From contig AP026173.1 in NCBI GenBank assembly GCA_030295235.1, positions 1-64,000 on the forward strand: 64,000 nucleotides of DNA, written 5' to 3'. Shown here one piece after another: positions 12,287 to 24,747 of the stretch. Numbering within the stretch: the first letter of the stretch is position 1; each line of letters opens with the position of its first letter. The position numbers and the translations under genes are program-made. This stretch comes from Fistulifera solaris (lineage: Eukaryota; Bacillariophyta; Bacillariophyceae; Naviculales; Stauroneidaceae). The notes beneath the pieces were generated by a model that saw nothing but the letters and a program-made list of their open reading frames with translations, ran no database searches and was not told where the DNA came from.

Positions 12287-14756
12287 ATGAGAGGGTTTTG
12301 CTATGTGTGTTTTCTTTTCATGCTTTTCTGGCGTGTGCACGTCAACGGATGGACAATGCCGTCGACGACGTTCGTTTTCAGTGCTTCGCAGCGACAACAT
12401 TCTTTATGCGTATCTTCGCAAAAGATTCTAGCACTGTCGCCAGCAACAACAATAGTACACAAGAGAGCACGGCTGTGGAAACTTTAAATGATTGGGAATC
12501 GGTTGCGTCGGGTTCTTTCGGTAATCTGTTATTGCAGATGCAAAGAAGAGGTGATTTTCAAGGGGATGTGGTGGATCTGGACCGTCCTGCTATAAAAGCG
12601 AACGACACAACAAAAAGGGTACGTTACCAGAATCTGATTATGTTGAAGAAATACCTGTACTGGACTGGGAGACTGCGAAAGAACTGGATGGATCAGTCAA
12701 ATGGCTCGATGGCGCGGAGCAAATGCAGACACCGATCCAAGTGTTACCGATGAGTTCTCTTTATCGAAGTCATTACAAGACAGTCAAAGACATCCCGCTT
12801 TCCATTGCTGATACTCCTTCCGAAGGAGGACGTCTGAGTCGTGATATGCGTTTCTTGGCACTAAATATTTTAGCGAGTACCGAAACAGTCGAACAGTGGA
12901 AATTACTGGCTCGTGAAACAGACGGTCTGTTTCCTCTACTCGAAATCATTCGTCATGGAGCGATGGCCATTCAAAAGTATCGCCAGAACAAGCTGATTCT
13001 TCCACTGCTTACACATTGGAAAGTACGGAACAAGCGTATCGTGCAGCTTGCAGTGCGTGTCGTGTCATTCGAGACGTATCGGCGTTGTCGCCGGACTTGG
13101 CCGCCGTCATTACGGATACAACATTGCGTGCCAACGCCGCTTGGAAAGGAGGTCTTATGAGGGACTTCTCCGATATACTACAGCATGCCAATGAGTATAC
13201 AGATAATAAGTTTCGAAGAAATCAACGCGAGATCCGACTGCGATCCAAGCTCTACGTTTGTCAACTTTTGCTGGCGATGGTGGTATCTAGTGACAACGCG
13301 ATTGATGCGATACGATCTACGAATGGTCTTGCGGATGCTGTCCTGGGATGTTCATCATACGCTCGTAAAGAAAAGGCTAGACGCTGGGTTCGATATCCTG
13401 GTGAAATGGCAAAATGGTTGTGGCAACGAAAAGCACGCGGGCGTCGGACATTGCGAAGACCATTTCTAGAGGCAGCAACTCTTGGTAAAGATCTGAATGC
13501 AAACGTCAAACGAATAGCCAATCAAATATTAGCAGCTATTGGCTACAACCAGTGGACTCCAAAGACACCGGGTCAGCGCGGCCTTCGCATTCTCTCTTTG
13601 GATGGTGGTGGATCACGTGGGATGGTTGCCGTCACTGCGGTCCGAGATCTTATGGAAAAGATTGGAAACGGTGCAGAGGTCGCCGATTGCTTTGATATCG
13701 TGGCCGGCACGTCCACCGGTGGGATCATTGCGTTTCTCACCGCCATTCGACAAGAGACGTGTGCCGAGGCGGTGGAACGCTATAATCAACTCATCAAACA
13801 AATCTTCGTGAAATCGGCGCTGAGTACTCCACTCATGTTTTTTACTACAGCGAGTTACGATGAAGCTCATTTTATGAAAGTGCTAACGGATATTCTTCGA
13901 GATGAGATCATGTTGGATTCACGAGCAGATCCCACGGTCCCATTGGTGTTCTGCGTCACGTCCAAAATGTCCTCTACACCGACTCATGTGTCGTTGATGA
14001 GAAACTATAATTATGCGAATGGAGAATTAGCTGACTCTTTTGTTATCAATCCTGACAAAGCACGAGAAGAGTTGGGACTCGGACTTGAGTTGGAACACCC
14101 GATCATTCGAAATGCCGTTTATGCGCGTAAGCGCGTGTCTCTAAAGCGCCTGGAGCAGACACCACCACTGGCTCGCGATATCCAGGGTCGTTTCGTGTCC
14201 TACAACGTTTCGCGTTACGGGCATCCACTGCCGCACCGACAGTCTTCAAGCCGGTCATGATGGGAGGTGAGATATACGCGGACGGTGGAATCGTTTCAAG
14301 CAATCCTAGTGCAGTGGCAATCCATGAGGCCAGAACACTGTTCCCTGATATTCCGATTGAGCTTCTAGTGAGCGTCGGAACTGGCGCTTTCGTCGAACAG
14401 AAAAGTGCTCCTCGTATCGGCTGGGACGGGATAATAGGTCAAATAGTCAATAGCGCGTGTGATGGGGAGCAAACGCACCATATACTGGAAGATATCTTGG
14501 GCAATCCAGCAGCCGTAAGCCTAGGAAGTAAAACATCGTCCATGACTCGTTATTTTCGATTAAACCCGGTGCTGGGTTTACCCGATGAATTTCAATCGAC
14601 GTTACCGACCCAATCAAACTTGAAAAACTCAAGCGCATAACGCTGGATTACATGAACCAAGAAGAAAAACAGGTAGAAGAAATTCGCCGTATACTAGGCG
14701 GAGAACGGAAGCGACGACGAGGGTTTCTACGGAGGCTACTGCGAAAACGACAGTAG
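12287..14756 (+). CDS. Patatin-like phospholipase, iPLA2-gamma type
   Basis: The C-terminal half is a patatin domain: oxyanion loop SLDGGGSRG (about 13597-13623), nucleophile elbow GTSTGG (13707-13724) and catalytic Asp in YADGG (14275-14289). Ser-Asp dyad and spacing fit Ca-independent phospholipases of the PNPLA8 type, which release fatty acids from phospholipids. The N-terminal half is helical with repeat-like segments (DVSALSPDLAAVITDTTL), and starts with a signal-like stretch, MRGFCYVCFLFMLFWRV, so entry to the secretory route or plastid is likely. The frame changes at AAAA 12420-12423, AAAAAGGG 12612-12619, AAAA 12973-12976, GGG 14184-14186 and TTT 14590-14592; homology continues across each (for example QRFALRASTAAP, then IDVTDPIKLEKLKRITLDYM). 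I treat these as probable assembly indels. It converges with the next gene, 51 bases apart. Confidence 0.8.
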
Positions 14757-14807
14757 CTCCCTACTTCAGAACTTCATAATAGTCCAAATGTCAATGCATA
14801 GAAACTT

Positions 14808-17205
14808 TTAATTGTCGCATAATTCCGGGAATTGCAAATGTTGTTGAACATCGGCTGCATAGCGACGACAAGCAGATACATCAGCAGTTATTGGAACCAC
14901 CATTGTGAGTGATATAATCAGTGAATTGTTGGTTCTCCCGTCCTTCTCGACAACAGCCACAATGGAAACTTCGGGACGAGCCGACACTACGGCATCAACT
15001 GTAACGAGACTTGTATCATGGGACGCAACTACCAAGCATTGACCAAGTTTAGGGTAGTGCGCAGAAACATAGCCACGATCTCTGTCGTTCTCAGCGTCAG
15101 CGAGCTCGTCTGCAATACTTTGTACAGTGCGCTCTTGCACATTTTTCAAATTGATAACGCTTCCACCATTTTCAGAGACTGAAACAGTAATGGGTTCTGA
15201 TGAAGTGTCTACCGCCGTATCAATCATCAGCCAGGGTACGTAGTGATGTCCCACGCATAGTTGCTTTTCTTTCGTTAGAGCCTTGGCAATTGCAGATATG
15301 AGGAGATGCACGTGCGTAATATCCTGATGAAAAAGCCGTCGCTCTTCATTGTCTTCTTTCGAATTAGTCAAGTAGCGACGAATGCCCTTAGCTGGTACCG
15401 ATATTCGACCGCGTGACAGTAGATGTCAAAGGGGGTTCCAAGCCGAGACCACTAGCGAAAGGACGGGCCCTTGTACCAAGTGCAAACAAACGGTTTGGCG
15501 TATTGCAAGAAAGACCGCGATACAAAAGCACCAAAAGGCTAAAATTTCTCGATGGACAAGAGACAACGATAAGTAAATCAAAAGTGGCAAAACGAGGATC
15601 AATGCCTCGGCTTGAAATGTTGGAGATGGACTAAGAACTTCTTTTGACGCTGATTTCTCGCTCAAGTCACTTAAGGACGTGATATCCGGCGACTCCGGGA
15701 CCGGGGGAATGAAATTGAGTTGTCGTCTGCGTGCCAGTATTCCCAATTCCCAAAATAGGACCGATGATCATTTCACGAATAGACTCGTTGGATAAAATTG
15801 TAGTAGCACTAGGCACTTTTGTTTGCTCAAAGTACTTCAGTAGTAGTTCTGGCATCGCGGATTGCTGCATAAGAACGACATTCGATAGGCTTTGGCTGAT
15901 ACCACCCATCAAGTCAAAAGATGCTATGCGCGTCCAACGACTCCCTGTATCGGTGGCCTCAATAATTCCAAAATTAATGATCAACTTTGCACGAACAGCT
16001 TTCGAGGTAGATTCAGGAGCAGCTTGCTCTGCCTCAGGACACGTAAAACTATACGCAATTATGGCTGGAGCGGACTTCCATTGCACAACTTGCCAATGCA
16101 CCACCACGGCGAACTCCCGAGACGCTACCGGCCAAACACCGCGAAACTGGTAGACATCCAAAAAGTATGAGGATTATAAACATGCAATCGTTTTGCATCA
16201 GAGAGAGTGGGTTCCATGCGCTTTCGACGCGACGGATCAATAGACGTGGAAAATAGTTGTGCTGGCGTAATGTTGCGAAATTCCGCAACCGTAAAAAATC
16301 ATACCATGGCCATCCGGATAGGTTCGAGATAGAGTTTCGTAAGAATGACCGCCTCTTAATCGTTTCTTTGGTTGTAGAATCGTCCAATTGTTAGTCTTGT
16401 CTTGTGCAGCTACCGAGAGATATTTCTCCATAGTTTGACGTAAACGATTCGTCAGTGCCTCTGGTACATTCAGCGAATACGGTCCTTCCTGTAAGACATC
16501 GTCCCAGTGAGCAATACGTCTACTTCCCGACCGTGGCGTTGCTCTATCCAAGCGAGATGGAGTACATACTTCGGGAGGAGGAGTCCGAGGTAAGGTCCTT
16601 GACAATGGTGATGATTGCCCACGACTCGCAGCTATGATCCGCTGCATCCAGTCGCTTCTTGCAGCGTCGCTCCGTGCGGCTAAATAATACTTTTCATTTC
16701 TAGATGACACGACCGTGAACATGAATAGATCATTCTTCACCGAAACCCCATTCTTGGAAACTGTACAATTCTCAAGCGACAAAGACCCCCGCGGTAAAAC
16801 ATCGTAGTCTAAGCTCTGCTCAGACGCCAAGCTATCAACTGATATTGTACGACTCCTAGCTGATACGTGTGAAGAAGGGGAGCGTTGTAAAGATGTGGGT
16901 GTTGCGTTTGCGGGGCGACTTTGAGAGGTCAAGAGATAATATGTCAAAAGCTTTTCCTCAGGCTGTATCACAAACCAGCGCGGTCGCCAACTTTGTTTGA
17001 ATACATCGCGGCGCTTCCACAACTCTCCTTGATAATGTTGATTCATTTCCGAAATAACACTGTAAATTTCAGCTGATGATTCACTTTCTTCGTCTTCTTC
17101 AAAATATTCTTCTAACTCGAATACGTCTCTGTGTTTTCGCTCCTCCGTCGGACACTTTATCCAGCCAAAAGTAACCGCCACAAAGGCTGCTGCGGGAATT
17201 ATCAA
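14808..17205 (-). CDS. PH-START lipid-transfer protein with C-terminal extension
   Basis: N-terminal region: a PH domain beginning YQGELWKRRDVFKQSWRPRW and ending in LAARSDAARSDWMQRII. After a Ser/Pro linker comes a START-like lipid-binding domain (TVAEFRNITPAQLFSTSIDP, then VYQFRGVWPVASREFAVVVH). PH domains bind phosphoinositides and START domains carry lipids, so a role at membrane contacts is likely. A hydrophobic pair of segments follows (ALILVLPLLIYLSLSLV; EILAFWCFCIAVFLAI). The last 190 residues weakly resemble the catalytic domain of 2-oxoacid dehydrogenase E2 enzymes, without the HxxxDG motif, and could be a separate gene. Frames change at A6 16293-16298, A5 16160-16164 and G/C runs near 15745 and 15435. 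The first ATG in the open frame is at 17046; the frame is open to 17217, so an upstream first exon is possible. Confidence 0.6.
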
Positions 17206-17642
17206 ACACAGCTTTTAACTTTGAATGAATAAGAAATGATGTGAAAATGCGATATTATAAGTAGTCGATTGAAAGCATCTTCGCATCAAATGAATGCTTG
17301 TTGTTGCTGTTGATTTTGATGTCTTCGCTCTTCGTTCGTTCGTTCGTTCGTTCGTTCGCTGTTTTTCGTCACGTTGGCGAAGGGGTCGTCCAATGCGTGT
17401 CGTACTGGATTTGCAACGACTCATGACTTGATCCAGTCGGGAAAAAACTTCGAAATATCTTTCGTCGAATATTTGGAAGACATACGAAGCTTTTTTTCGA
17501 AGTAAACAAAATCATTTCATTAACATATACACCTTGTATACGCATCATCGATTGAAAACAATGTAACTACGTAGAAGATCCTAATTAACATCTAAGATTC
17601 TTGCTTTGAGCGTCTCTCCTAACCCCTAACCTCTGTATTTCA
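17206..17642. other. Intergenic, TTCG microsatellite
   Basis: Spacer between two minus-strand genes. It holds a (TTCG)n tract at about 17326-17359 and otherwise AT-rich sequence. A 69-codon minus-strand open frame with an ATG at 17424 runs through the microsatellite; it could be a first exon of the PH-START gene but has no domain support. Confidence 0.6.
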
Positions 17643-18856
17643 TCACTGTTGTTTTTCGCCTATCACTTGACAGTACATCCTAATCTGATGTCTCCGCTCG
17701 GCGTCAACTAAAGATTCATCAATAGCGTACATGCCGTATCTGTTGCCACACCGTTCTCGGATATTCTTATTGGGCACAGAATTGCTTGCTTTCTTGTCCT
17801 CCATGTGGGACGCCAACCAACAAGAACATGCGTCGACTTGACAGTTGATACCGTTCTGTGTACAAGGACAATCGTGGGTACAGCATGGCTCTTCCGCTAC
17901 AATCGAGTGTAAAAGTAGCTCCAACTCTTCTCGACTTTTATTTTCTGTGGGCAATTTGTGGCGTTTGCGCAATTCCTCAATGACCTTGTGCACCGACAGA
18001 CGACGACTATGAGCTTTCTTACCGCCGCCACCCGGGGGCGGTATATAAACATGCAATTTGCGGCATGTACATCCGGTATGGCCCTCCATAGTGCGACTTG
18101 CCCGAATATTTTCCAATTCATTACGAACATGCAAGACATCAACTTGTGGAAAATCATCCGAGTACTCCTCTGTAACCGATTTCGAGCGTGCTCGGCGTTT
18201 GTGAACAGGCGCACTGGAGGAGTGGTGGACTTCATGCTCACCCGAGGCCAGAAGCACTTTCATTCGATTGTGCTCGGGGAGAGATCGAAACAAAAGATTG
18301 CTGACTCCACGTTTGTAGTCGAAAGGCCTTGTTTCCAGCGTCTCGGGTATTTTATCGCCACGATCTGGATAGCATTCCTTCCAGCGGCGCTGCAGTTTCT
18401 CAGCCTTGGCAGTTTCATAGTCTTCAATTTTCAGAGTTTGCGAGAAGCAAGCCTTCATCTCCATACCCAAAGGCCACCCACCGTCGCCAGGTACACCTTC
18501 GCCTAGACAGCGTTTGAATTCTCGTACGACAACTTGATTGAATGTTACACGTCTTTCCGAATATGCCGGTTTCTCTGTGACTGCTGGAGAAGCTGCGATA
18601 TGTTTGTTCTTCTTCTTATTCTTCTTTTCCGCTTATTCTTCTGGTTTCGTCTAGACTTGCTTGATTGCTGTTCTTCAAGTTTCGTGGCGGATGCGCCTGT
18701 AGAAGAAACATAATCGGAGTTTTTCGTCTCCTTAGACGGATGGTAATGAATGACATGAGGAGACGAAGGAGACGAGTCGTCGGTAGAAGAAGAAGCGGTT
18801 GATGAATCGTCATCAAACTTCCAAAGATAAGATTTCGAAGGCGGAGGCGGAGCCAT
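17643..18856 (-). CDS. CSRNP/tesmin-like cysteine-rich protein
   Basis: A Ser/Asp-rich basic N-terminus (MAPPPPSKSYLWKFDDD, then KNKRKRRIRRRT) precedes the segment VTFNQVVVREFKRCLG and a Cys-rich centre: HTGCTCRKLHVYI, CCTHDCPCTQNGINCQVDAC and RERCGNRYGMYAID. The order of a VTF..V.VRE strand and a Cys cluster ending in CGN.xGxY resembles animal cysteine-serine-rich nuclear proteins (CSRNP/AXUD1), which bind DNA. I infer a nuclear, metal-binding role. The frame changes once at AAA near 18560 (RHIRK to AYSERRVTF) without splice sites. The protein is about 400 residues. No operon-like link to its neighbours is expected. Confidence 0.6.
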
Positions 18857-19330
18857 ACGGCGTGGTCGCTGTAAATGTTGGTCGATGGGCTACCTTTGCA
18901 GGATGTTAATGATAAACAAAATGAAAAAGGATATCCTTTCGTATGACAGAAGTGGCATAAAAGAAGATGCCGAAAACACTCGTCCGCCCTTTTGCGATGA
19001 GTGGCAAAATAATTGTTTGACGTAGTCCCTTCGTACATTGTCTACTGATCTACTCTTGGCATCATAGTATTTCGAAAAGAACTTCGTCGGACGTCGGACT
19101 TCGAACCAACGACGGACGACGGACGATCAGTGAAACACAAAGCAAGGGGAACGATGAATAATGTAGTCTAGACCTTAGACTATGTCTAGACATGAATTTT
19201 CCCGAGCAGAAATGCTACATAGCCCTCAATCGTTTATTCGCAGTTCATACGCTGCATTAGCCTCACAACTAGTCAGTCCAAGCGGTCACCGAAAACATTG
19301 TCCCCAAGATATCGCTCAAATTCACTAGGC

Positions 19331-19369
19331 TAGACTAGACTAGACTAGACTAGACTAGACTAGACTAGT
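19331..19369. repeat. TAGAC pentanucleotide microsatellite
   Basis: Eight uninterrupted TAGAC units. Confidence 0.9.
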
Positions 19370-19432
19370 TCGATTGGATGAGCCATAGTATTGGAATCGC
19401 TATTGTGTTTCTTCATTTTCGCCCGTCTAATC

Positions 19433-20135
19433 AATCGATAACTTTCCTACGGCGGTTACGTAAAATACGCGTAGACAAAGGAAGCGTTGTATCTTTCTAC
19501 TAATTCTTGTATCACAGATTAGTCTAGTTTTGATTACCGTCTAATTTCACGCATTAGCAATGTTGGGCAAAGTATGTTGATATTGGTGTCCGAGAAATGC
19601 GGATAACGGTGTGATCGAAATTACACAACATCCGGGTACCCCCTCTGTCGATAAATTTCCCCACGAGAGCTACGTGAAAATGAGTAGACATTCGAAGCGT
19701 TGGATTGTTCGTTCCGTCATCCTTTTGTCTTCAAATCGGTGGCGACTATTACTGACCGCTACGGTGCCCATACGTTGCGCAATATAAGGCTGACGTCTGT
19801 GCACCGTAAATCGAAAAAATTTGAATGATGGTGGAAAATGCAATCTCCGGGTACCCCTGCAGAGATAAATTTCCTACGGCGGTTACGTAAAATACGCGTA
19901 GACAAAGGAAGCGTTGTATCTTTCTACTAATTCTTGTATCACAGATTAGTCTAGTTTTGATTACTGTCTAATTTCACGCATTAGCAATGTTGGGCAAAGT
20001 ATGGTTGATATTGGTGTCCGAGAAATGCGGATAACGGTGTGATCGAAATTACTCAACATCCGGGTACCCCCTCTGTCGATAAATTTCCCTACGAGAGCTA
20101 TGTGAAATTGAGTAGACATTCGAAGCGTTGTATTT
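19433..20135. repeat. 426-bp higher-order direct repeat
   Basis: A segment of about 260 bp starting TTTCCTACGGCGGTTACG at 19443 recurs nearly identically from 19869. Each copy also contains a diverged half-unit, starting at about 19650 and 20077 (GATAAATTTCC, CTACGTGAAA, GTAGACA, GAAGCGTTG). The basic period is therefore about 213 bp with alternating A and B monomers, two dimers in all. Confidence 0.85.
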
Positions 20136-20474
20136 TATTTAATTTCAACGAAAATGAAAGCTTTGATTGCCAAAACGAGATATCTGTCGTCCGCATCGGA
20201 TCATCATCACGACGGTTACACATTTTCGCCATACAGGCGTCAGTGACAATAAAGGTGTTAGTTTTCCCGTAAGTGGCGACTAAATTATATTTAGTCCCGC
20301 TTATTCTCCATTCGAAAAGGCGGGCAGCGCGCGTTCCAGTGGACGGCGTCGCTCGCATCTCAAACACAGCAACAATACAAGCGACTGCGAAATCTAGTCT
20401 ACCTGGTATTCTTGTGATTCCTTGCTGCTTTTCGATTTCACTGTATGCTTGAATAAAACGATACTATTTGTAGA

Positions 20475-23400
20475 ATGGAGTCGACGAATCACAATCCGAA
20501 AAAGCGCATGATTCAAGTCAAATTGGGAAATCAGGAGGCAAAGTCAATGCTTCCCAGTGAAGCGGCGGAGTACTTGCAGTCGGTGGCTAGTCTCGGAGCG
20601 AATGCAGGACGTGATTTACGTATTCAATTTGGTAACTTGATTCATGACAGCAGCAAGAGTTCGTTACCGAAAAAGCCGCCGGGTTTGCCTTGCACGGAGA
20701 AAGAAATGAAAGCACTAATGAGCATGTTTGTCGAGATCATGGGACTGCAAATGAACACGGAGCGACTCAATGAAACCAAGCCACCGCCGGTACTGAAAAA
20801 CAAAAACCGAAGTCATTTGTTTCAGTTTCCGGCTGATATTCCTCCTCCTCCCGGCGGATGGCCAGATGATTTGACCTGGCCGAATACGGAAACGTTGCCT
20901 CCTTTGTCAAACACGGTCGATGAGGACAACTCTTTGGAAGGTCTACCGGCGCTGGAAGATATACCGGCGGAAGATAAACAGGCGCCTCCGACACAGTATG
21001 TATCATCTCTGGAGGGGAGACGATGAAAAGGTTACAGGATCGAAAGGAATCGCTCCTTTCGAATGGGATGCGCTCGAACGTGTCGCCGTAGAAGAGGCGC
21101 TCGAACACGAAGAACGAACACGCAAGAACTTTCGAAGGAACAAGAAAGAAAGAGCTGTCGCGATTCCAAATAACGAAGCCGCTAAAAAGGTCGAAGAATT
21201 GAATCAGGCCGCGCTTCAAAAGGCGGAGCAGCTATTTCTTGCCAGAAAGAAAGCAATCGTTTCGTGGCGCACAGCAGTTATCGCCACCTTTCAACAAGTT
21301 TGTCAAAATTCCTCTGCATCTGTGTCGCTTTTGGAAGATATTTTGGAACACTCGCCCTTATTACAGGATTATGAGAAGGCGAATCCTTTGGAACCGCATC
21401 TGGAAGAATTACTTCCTTTGTTTGTGAAACATCGGCAGAAGGGACAGGCTGCACGATTGTGTCTGGCTCGGTTCATTCTCAGACTACGTCCTCTCCTCTT
21501 ATTGACACCTATTTCGACCATCGGAAGAAGCGTGCTTCATATTGCTTCATGGTGGGGTGAAAGTGAACTTGTCGATCGAATTTGCCATGTCAACAAGGAA
21601 TTGACTGAATACGTGCAGAAGGCTGGAGCGAAGAAGTCTGGGCGAGCCGCAAGCGACACTTTGTGGCCTCCTGATATGAAATTAAAAGTGACACTGAATG
21701 ATACTTGCCAAGAATCGGGATGGAACGCAGTTCACTATTCTGCTATATCGGGAAATCTGGTTGTGCTTGAAATCCTTTTACGTGCAGGCTGCAAAGTGGA
21801 TACTCCGACCAAATCTTCGCACACATGGTCAAAATCGACCGGAAACGGAATTACAGCCCGTGAGTTGGTGCAAGATGCTCTCTCGAAAGCCAACGACGTG
21901 GAGACACTGGGTACGGCGTGGCTTGAGCTTTCCAAAGAAGCACAAAAGTAATCAAAAGCTTTACATGGCTTTGTTGAGTAAAGCAATGATAAGACTCGAA
22001 GATGTTGCAAGAGGACTACTTGACAAAACAACTGTTGCCAAAGTTGAACGTGAAGTCGAGACGATTAAAAGGGAATGCGAGAAGGATGAAAGCATGGCAA
22101 AGAAAGACGATGTCTCCACAAACAATAGTACTTCTAATGATACGAGCAGCAAGTCGAGCATTCCCGGCGCTAAAATAGACGAGACTAACGAAATGGGTGC
22201 GGCTCCGAGTAAGCGAATTCGGAAGAAGAAAAAGAAGCCCCAAGATGAGCCGCAAGTAGTGGAAGACAGTAAACCACCCGAGATTCGATCGACGACTTCC
22301 TCGGTGGTGCCTCGGGAGGAACCCGGTAGTGACTGCCTTGTTGGGCATGGGTTTTCAACAAGAAGATGTCAAGGCTGCTATTAACGCTTGCGGTGGTCAT
22401 AGTCGTGCAACCGTTGACAATGCTGTCGCGTGGATTTTTGGTCAGCAAGAGAGCGCAGAAGAGATCCATCAGGTCTCGCGGCGTGAGACGGAGACTGAAG
22501 TGAAGGCGGAGGGGTCTTGGAGCTCCAAACAGCCTAAGAAGAAGGATACGAAACAGACAGCGAGCCTCAGCAGCAATGAAAAGCCGATTTTTCAAAAGAC
22601 GAGCAGCTTTCTCGAAATCGTGAATGGCCCAATCGAATGGCGGGTCTCCCGAGAGCGCCCGAGTCTAAGCCACCTAAGTCAACGAGGCCCGCAGTGCCTG
22701 TTAGTTCAGAGAAAGAGAAGCATTTGGAATTGCGAAAGTCTGCTCCGCCTTTGCAACGGGTTCGCGAAGAAGAGGTGCCTGACATGCAAGCTGCAAACAG
22801 CGGGACTGCTCAAGGATCGTCAACGGCTACGTCTTCCATTGAGCATCGCACAATTGAGATTTTTAATGACGATGCTACGGTTTCAACGCTCGGTAGCATT
22901 GCCACTCGATCTACGATTGTGCCACACAGCAACGCCCCGCCAGGATTTCAGGTTCCACCCACTATGTACGAAGAGCCGGTTTCCTCGAACTGGAATCATA
23001 ATAATGCGTTCGGAACTAGTTTTGGTGCGCCTCCTGGTCCGCCGGCCATTTCGGAATCGATGGCAATGCAAGGCCTCGGTACACCCAAGTCCCCTGCGAC
23101 AATTGGGCATCCAACCGTACAAATGAACCCTATCGGGCATCAGTCTTCACTGGATCCCCATCAACATCATCAGCTGTTTGGAGGGTATAATCCCCATAAC
23201 GTGGTAGGCTCTGGTAATATGAATCGACACGTTTCTCACTTCGGAGCTGGACATCGTGTCGATCCTATGCCGCATTTCCCCACTTTTCACGAGCCCCATC
23301 AGCATCATCAATACGGCGCGAGTCTTTCAGCTCAACATGCGTTCTTAGGAAGCAGCAACAACTTTAGGAGCGATAACGAAAGACTCGGTTCGTCGTTGTT

Positions 23401-23668
23401 TGCGTCCTCGAATGCCCCTGATCCCTTGCTTGCTTTAAGCGGTCTTGGAACTTCCGAACCGCATGATTTTCCGATCCCTATAGGACTTGGCTTAGAATCG
23501 CTGAATCGTGAAAACGAAGGCACGTCTCTATGGGACAACCAGCCGCTGCCTTTGACTGCAGATCATGGTGACAACGGCCTCGGTGTTCATTTATTTGGCT
23601 TTTCGGATGACGACAAGAAGCAGACACCCAAGTGGGGCAGTGACGGCCTCGGTGGGTCCATTTGGTGA
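20475..23668 (+). CDS. Ankyrin-repeat and UBA-domain protein
   Basis: A long protein of roughly 1060 residues. Residues about 1-180 are Pro-rich. A coiled-coil-like Glu/Lys region follows, then ankyrin-type repeats at about 21520-21800 (GRSVLHIASWWGE; GWNAVHYSAISGNLVVLEIL), a Lys-rich stretch (RIRKKKKKP), a UBA domain at about 22326-22443 (TALLGMGFQQEDVKAAINAC), and a long low-complexity tail rich in His, Pro and Asn. UBA domains bind ubiquitin, so a ubiquitin-linked adaptor role is inferred. Frames change at GGGG near 21015, AAAA near 21950, CCC near 22322 and AAAA near 22595; each is a homopolymer and the protein reads on logically afterwards. An assignment to the ANKZF1/Vms1 family is not supported because no VLRF1 domain or zinc finger is visible. 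Confidence 0.7.
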
Positions 23669-23801
23669 TGACTTATCATGAAGCTATGAGTAAGAGTGAA
23701 GCCATTGCTAATCTAAAGATCCAGCTTGAAATTGAGCGTAATTCTTAGTCAAATCGTGTGGTATTTATCGCTAGGTAGATTTGCAGGTGATAAACTAATG
23801 C

Positions 23802-24248
23802 TTACTGAGCCAAGAGCTTCTTCATTTCTCCGGAAGCAATCGCCTTTTGAGTGTCATCGTTTCCTCCAATGTGCTTTCCATTAACGAATACATTCGGAAC
23901 TGTCTTTTGTCCGGTCATTTCAAACAATGTATCTTGAATATCGGCTCCATCGTCCATTTGATTGAGTTCAAAAATCTTGGCGTCAACACCGAGCTCCGCG
24001 AACGAAGCCTTTGTTTTGCTGCAAAAAGGACAGTAGGATTTCGAGAAGATGGTAACTTGATTTGAGTTGATTTCCGAAGTGATGAAATCTGTTTTCGAAG
24101 CCATGTGTCGGACCGTCAAGTAATTGCTGCTAGGTTGAGTGACGATGGCGTTCGCAGCGGCCAACGGACGACTCTTGATGCTAGGCGCAAAGGCTTTCGT
24201 CGAAGTTGCAGCAAATGCGAGAAAGCAAGAAAGGGAAGCGACTCTCAT
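23802..24248 (-). CDS. Plastid-targeted dithiol glutaredoxin
   Basis: A 148-residue glutaredoxin that reduces disulfides or glutathionylated proteins using glutathione. The active site is CPFC (within SKSYCPFCSKTK), the cis-Pro motif is KTVPNVFV and the GSH-binding end is GKHIGGNDD. The N-terminus, MRVASLSCFLAFAATSTKAF, continues into APS, so the cleavage-site motif KAFAPS is a near-perfect diatom ASAFAP plastid signal; this places the protein in the plastid stroma. Uninterrupted frame, ATG at 24248. It converges with the ankyrin-UBA gene, 133 bases apart. Confidence 0.95.
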   Translation of the reverse strand: MRVASLSCFLAFAATSTKAFAPSIKSRPLAAANAIVTQPSSNYLTVRHMASKTDFITSEINSNQVTIFSKSYCPFCSKTKASFAELGVDAKIFELNQMDDGADIQDTLFEMTGQKTVPNVFVNGKHIGGNDDTQKAIASGEMKKLLAQ

Positions 24249-24747
24249 GTTTGTTGATTGTAGGTCTAGTAATAAAAAGCAAGTACGGAGTAAGTTGTAA
24301 TGCGAAATGTTGTCGTTGTCGTGTTGTCGTATCGTGTGCTCTGTGCTCCTTTCTCGTTTCTCTTTCTATCGTGTTCCAGCGACTGACGTAGCCATTCTGA
24401 TCGGCAGGTATCCCGTAAGGTTAAGGTTCAGAAGAAGTGTTTACTACGTACAATGACACCTACTGTACAAGGTACTCACTCTAGAAAAGTCCTTTTATCG
24501 TGACTTGACTTTAGTCGTGAGGAAGTCGTCACGATGAAAAAAGAAAAATACCTGGGACGAAGTTAACTATGTCTCCCATTGTACTTAAAATCCACAGTCA
24601 CATTATTACTTCGGACAAGGGTCAAAGAAACGGGAATCAAAGATAGTACATTTTTGTAGCATTTGTCAATGTAATGACTTTTCGATATTTAAGCCTATAC
24701 AATACTATATCGAAGCTAAATAAGTAAATATATTTTTTAGTACTAGC

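Larger units (their letters stand above)
18857..20474. other. Intergenic with local repeats
   Basis: Divergent promoter region between the CSRNP-like gene and the ankyrin-UBA gene. No gene is supported. It contains GACGGAC-rich sequence (19080-19130), TCTAGAC near-palindromes (19165-19190), a pentanucleotide microsatellite and a pair of 260-bp direct repeats, listed separately. Confidence 0.7.

Noticed and set aside
15413-15634. Plus-strand basic frame opposite the PH-START gene
   Set aside because: It is the antisense of the hydrophobic segments; the minus strand connects better to both flanking domains.
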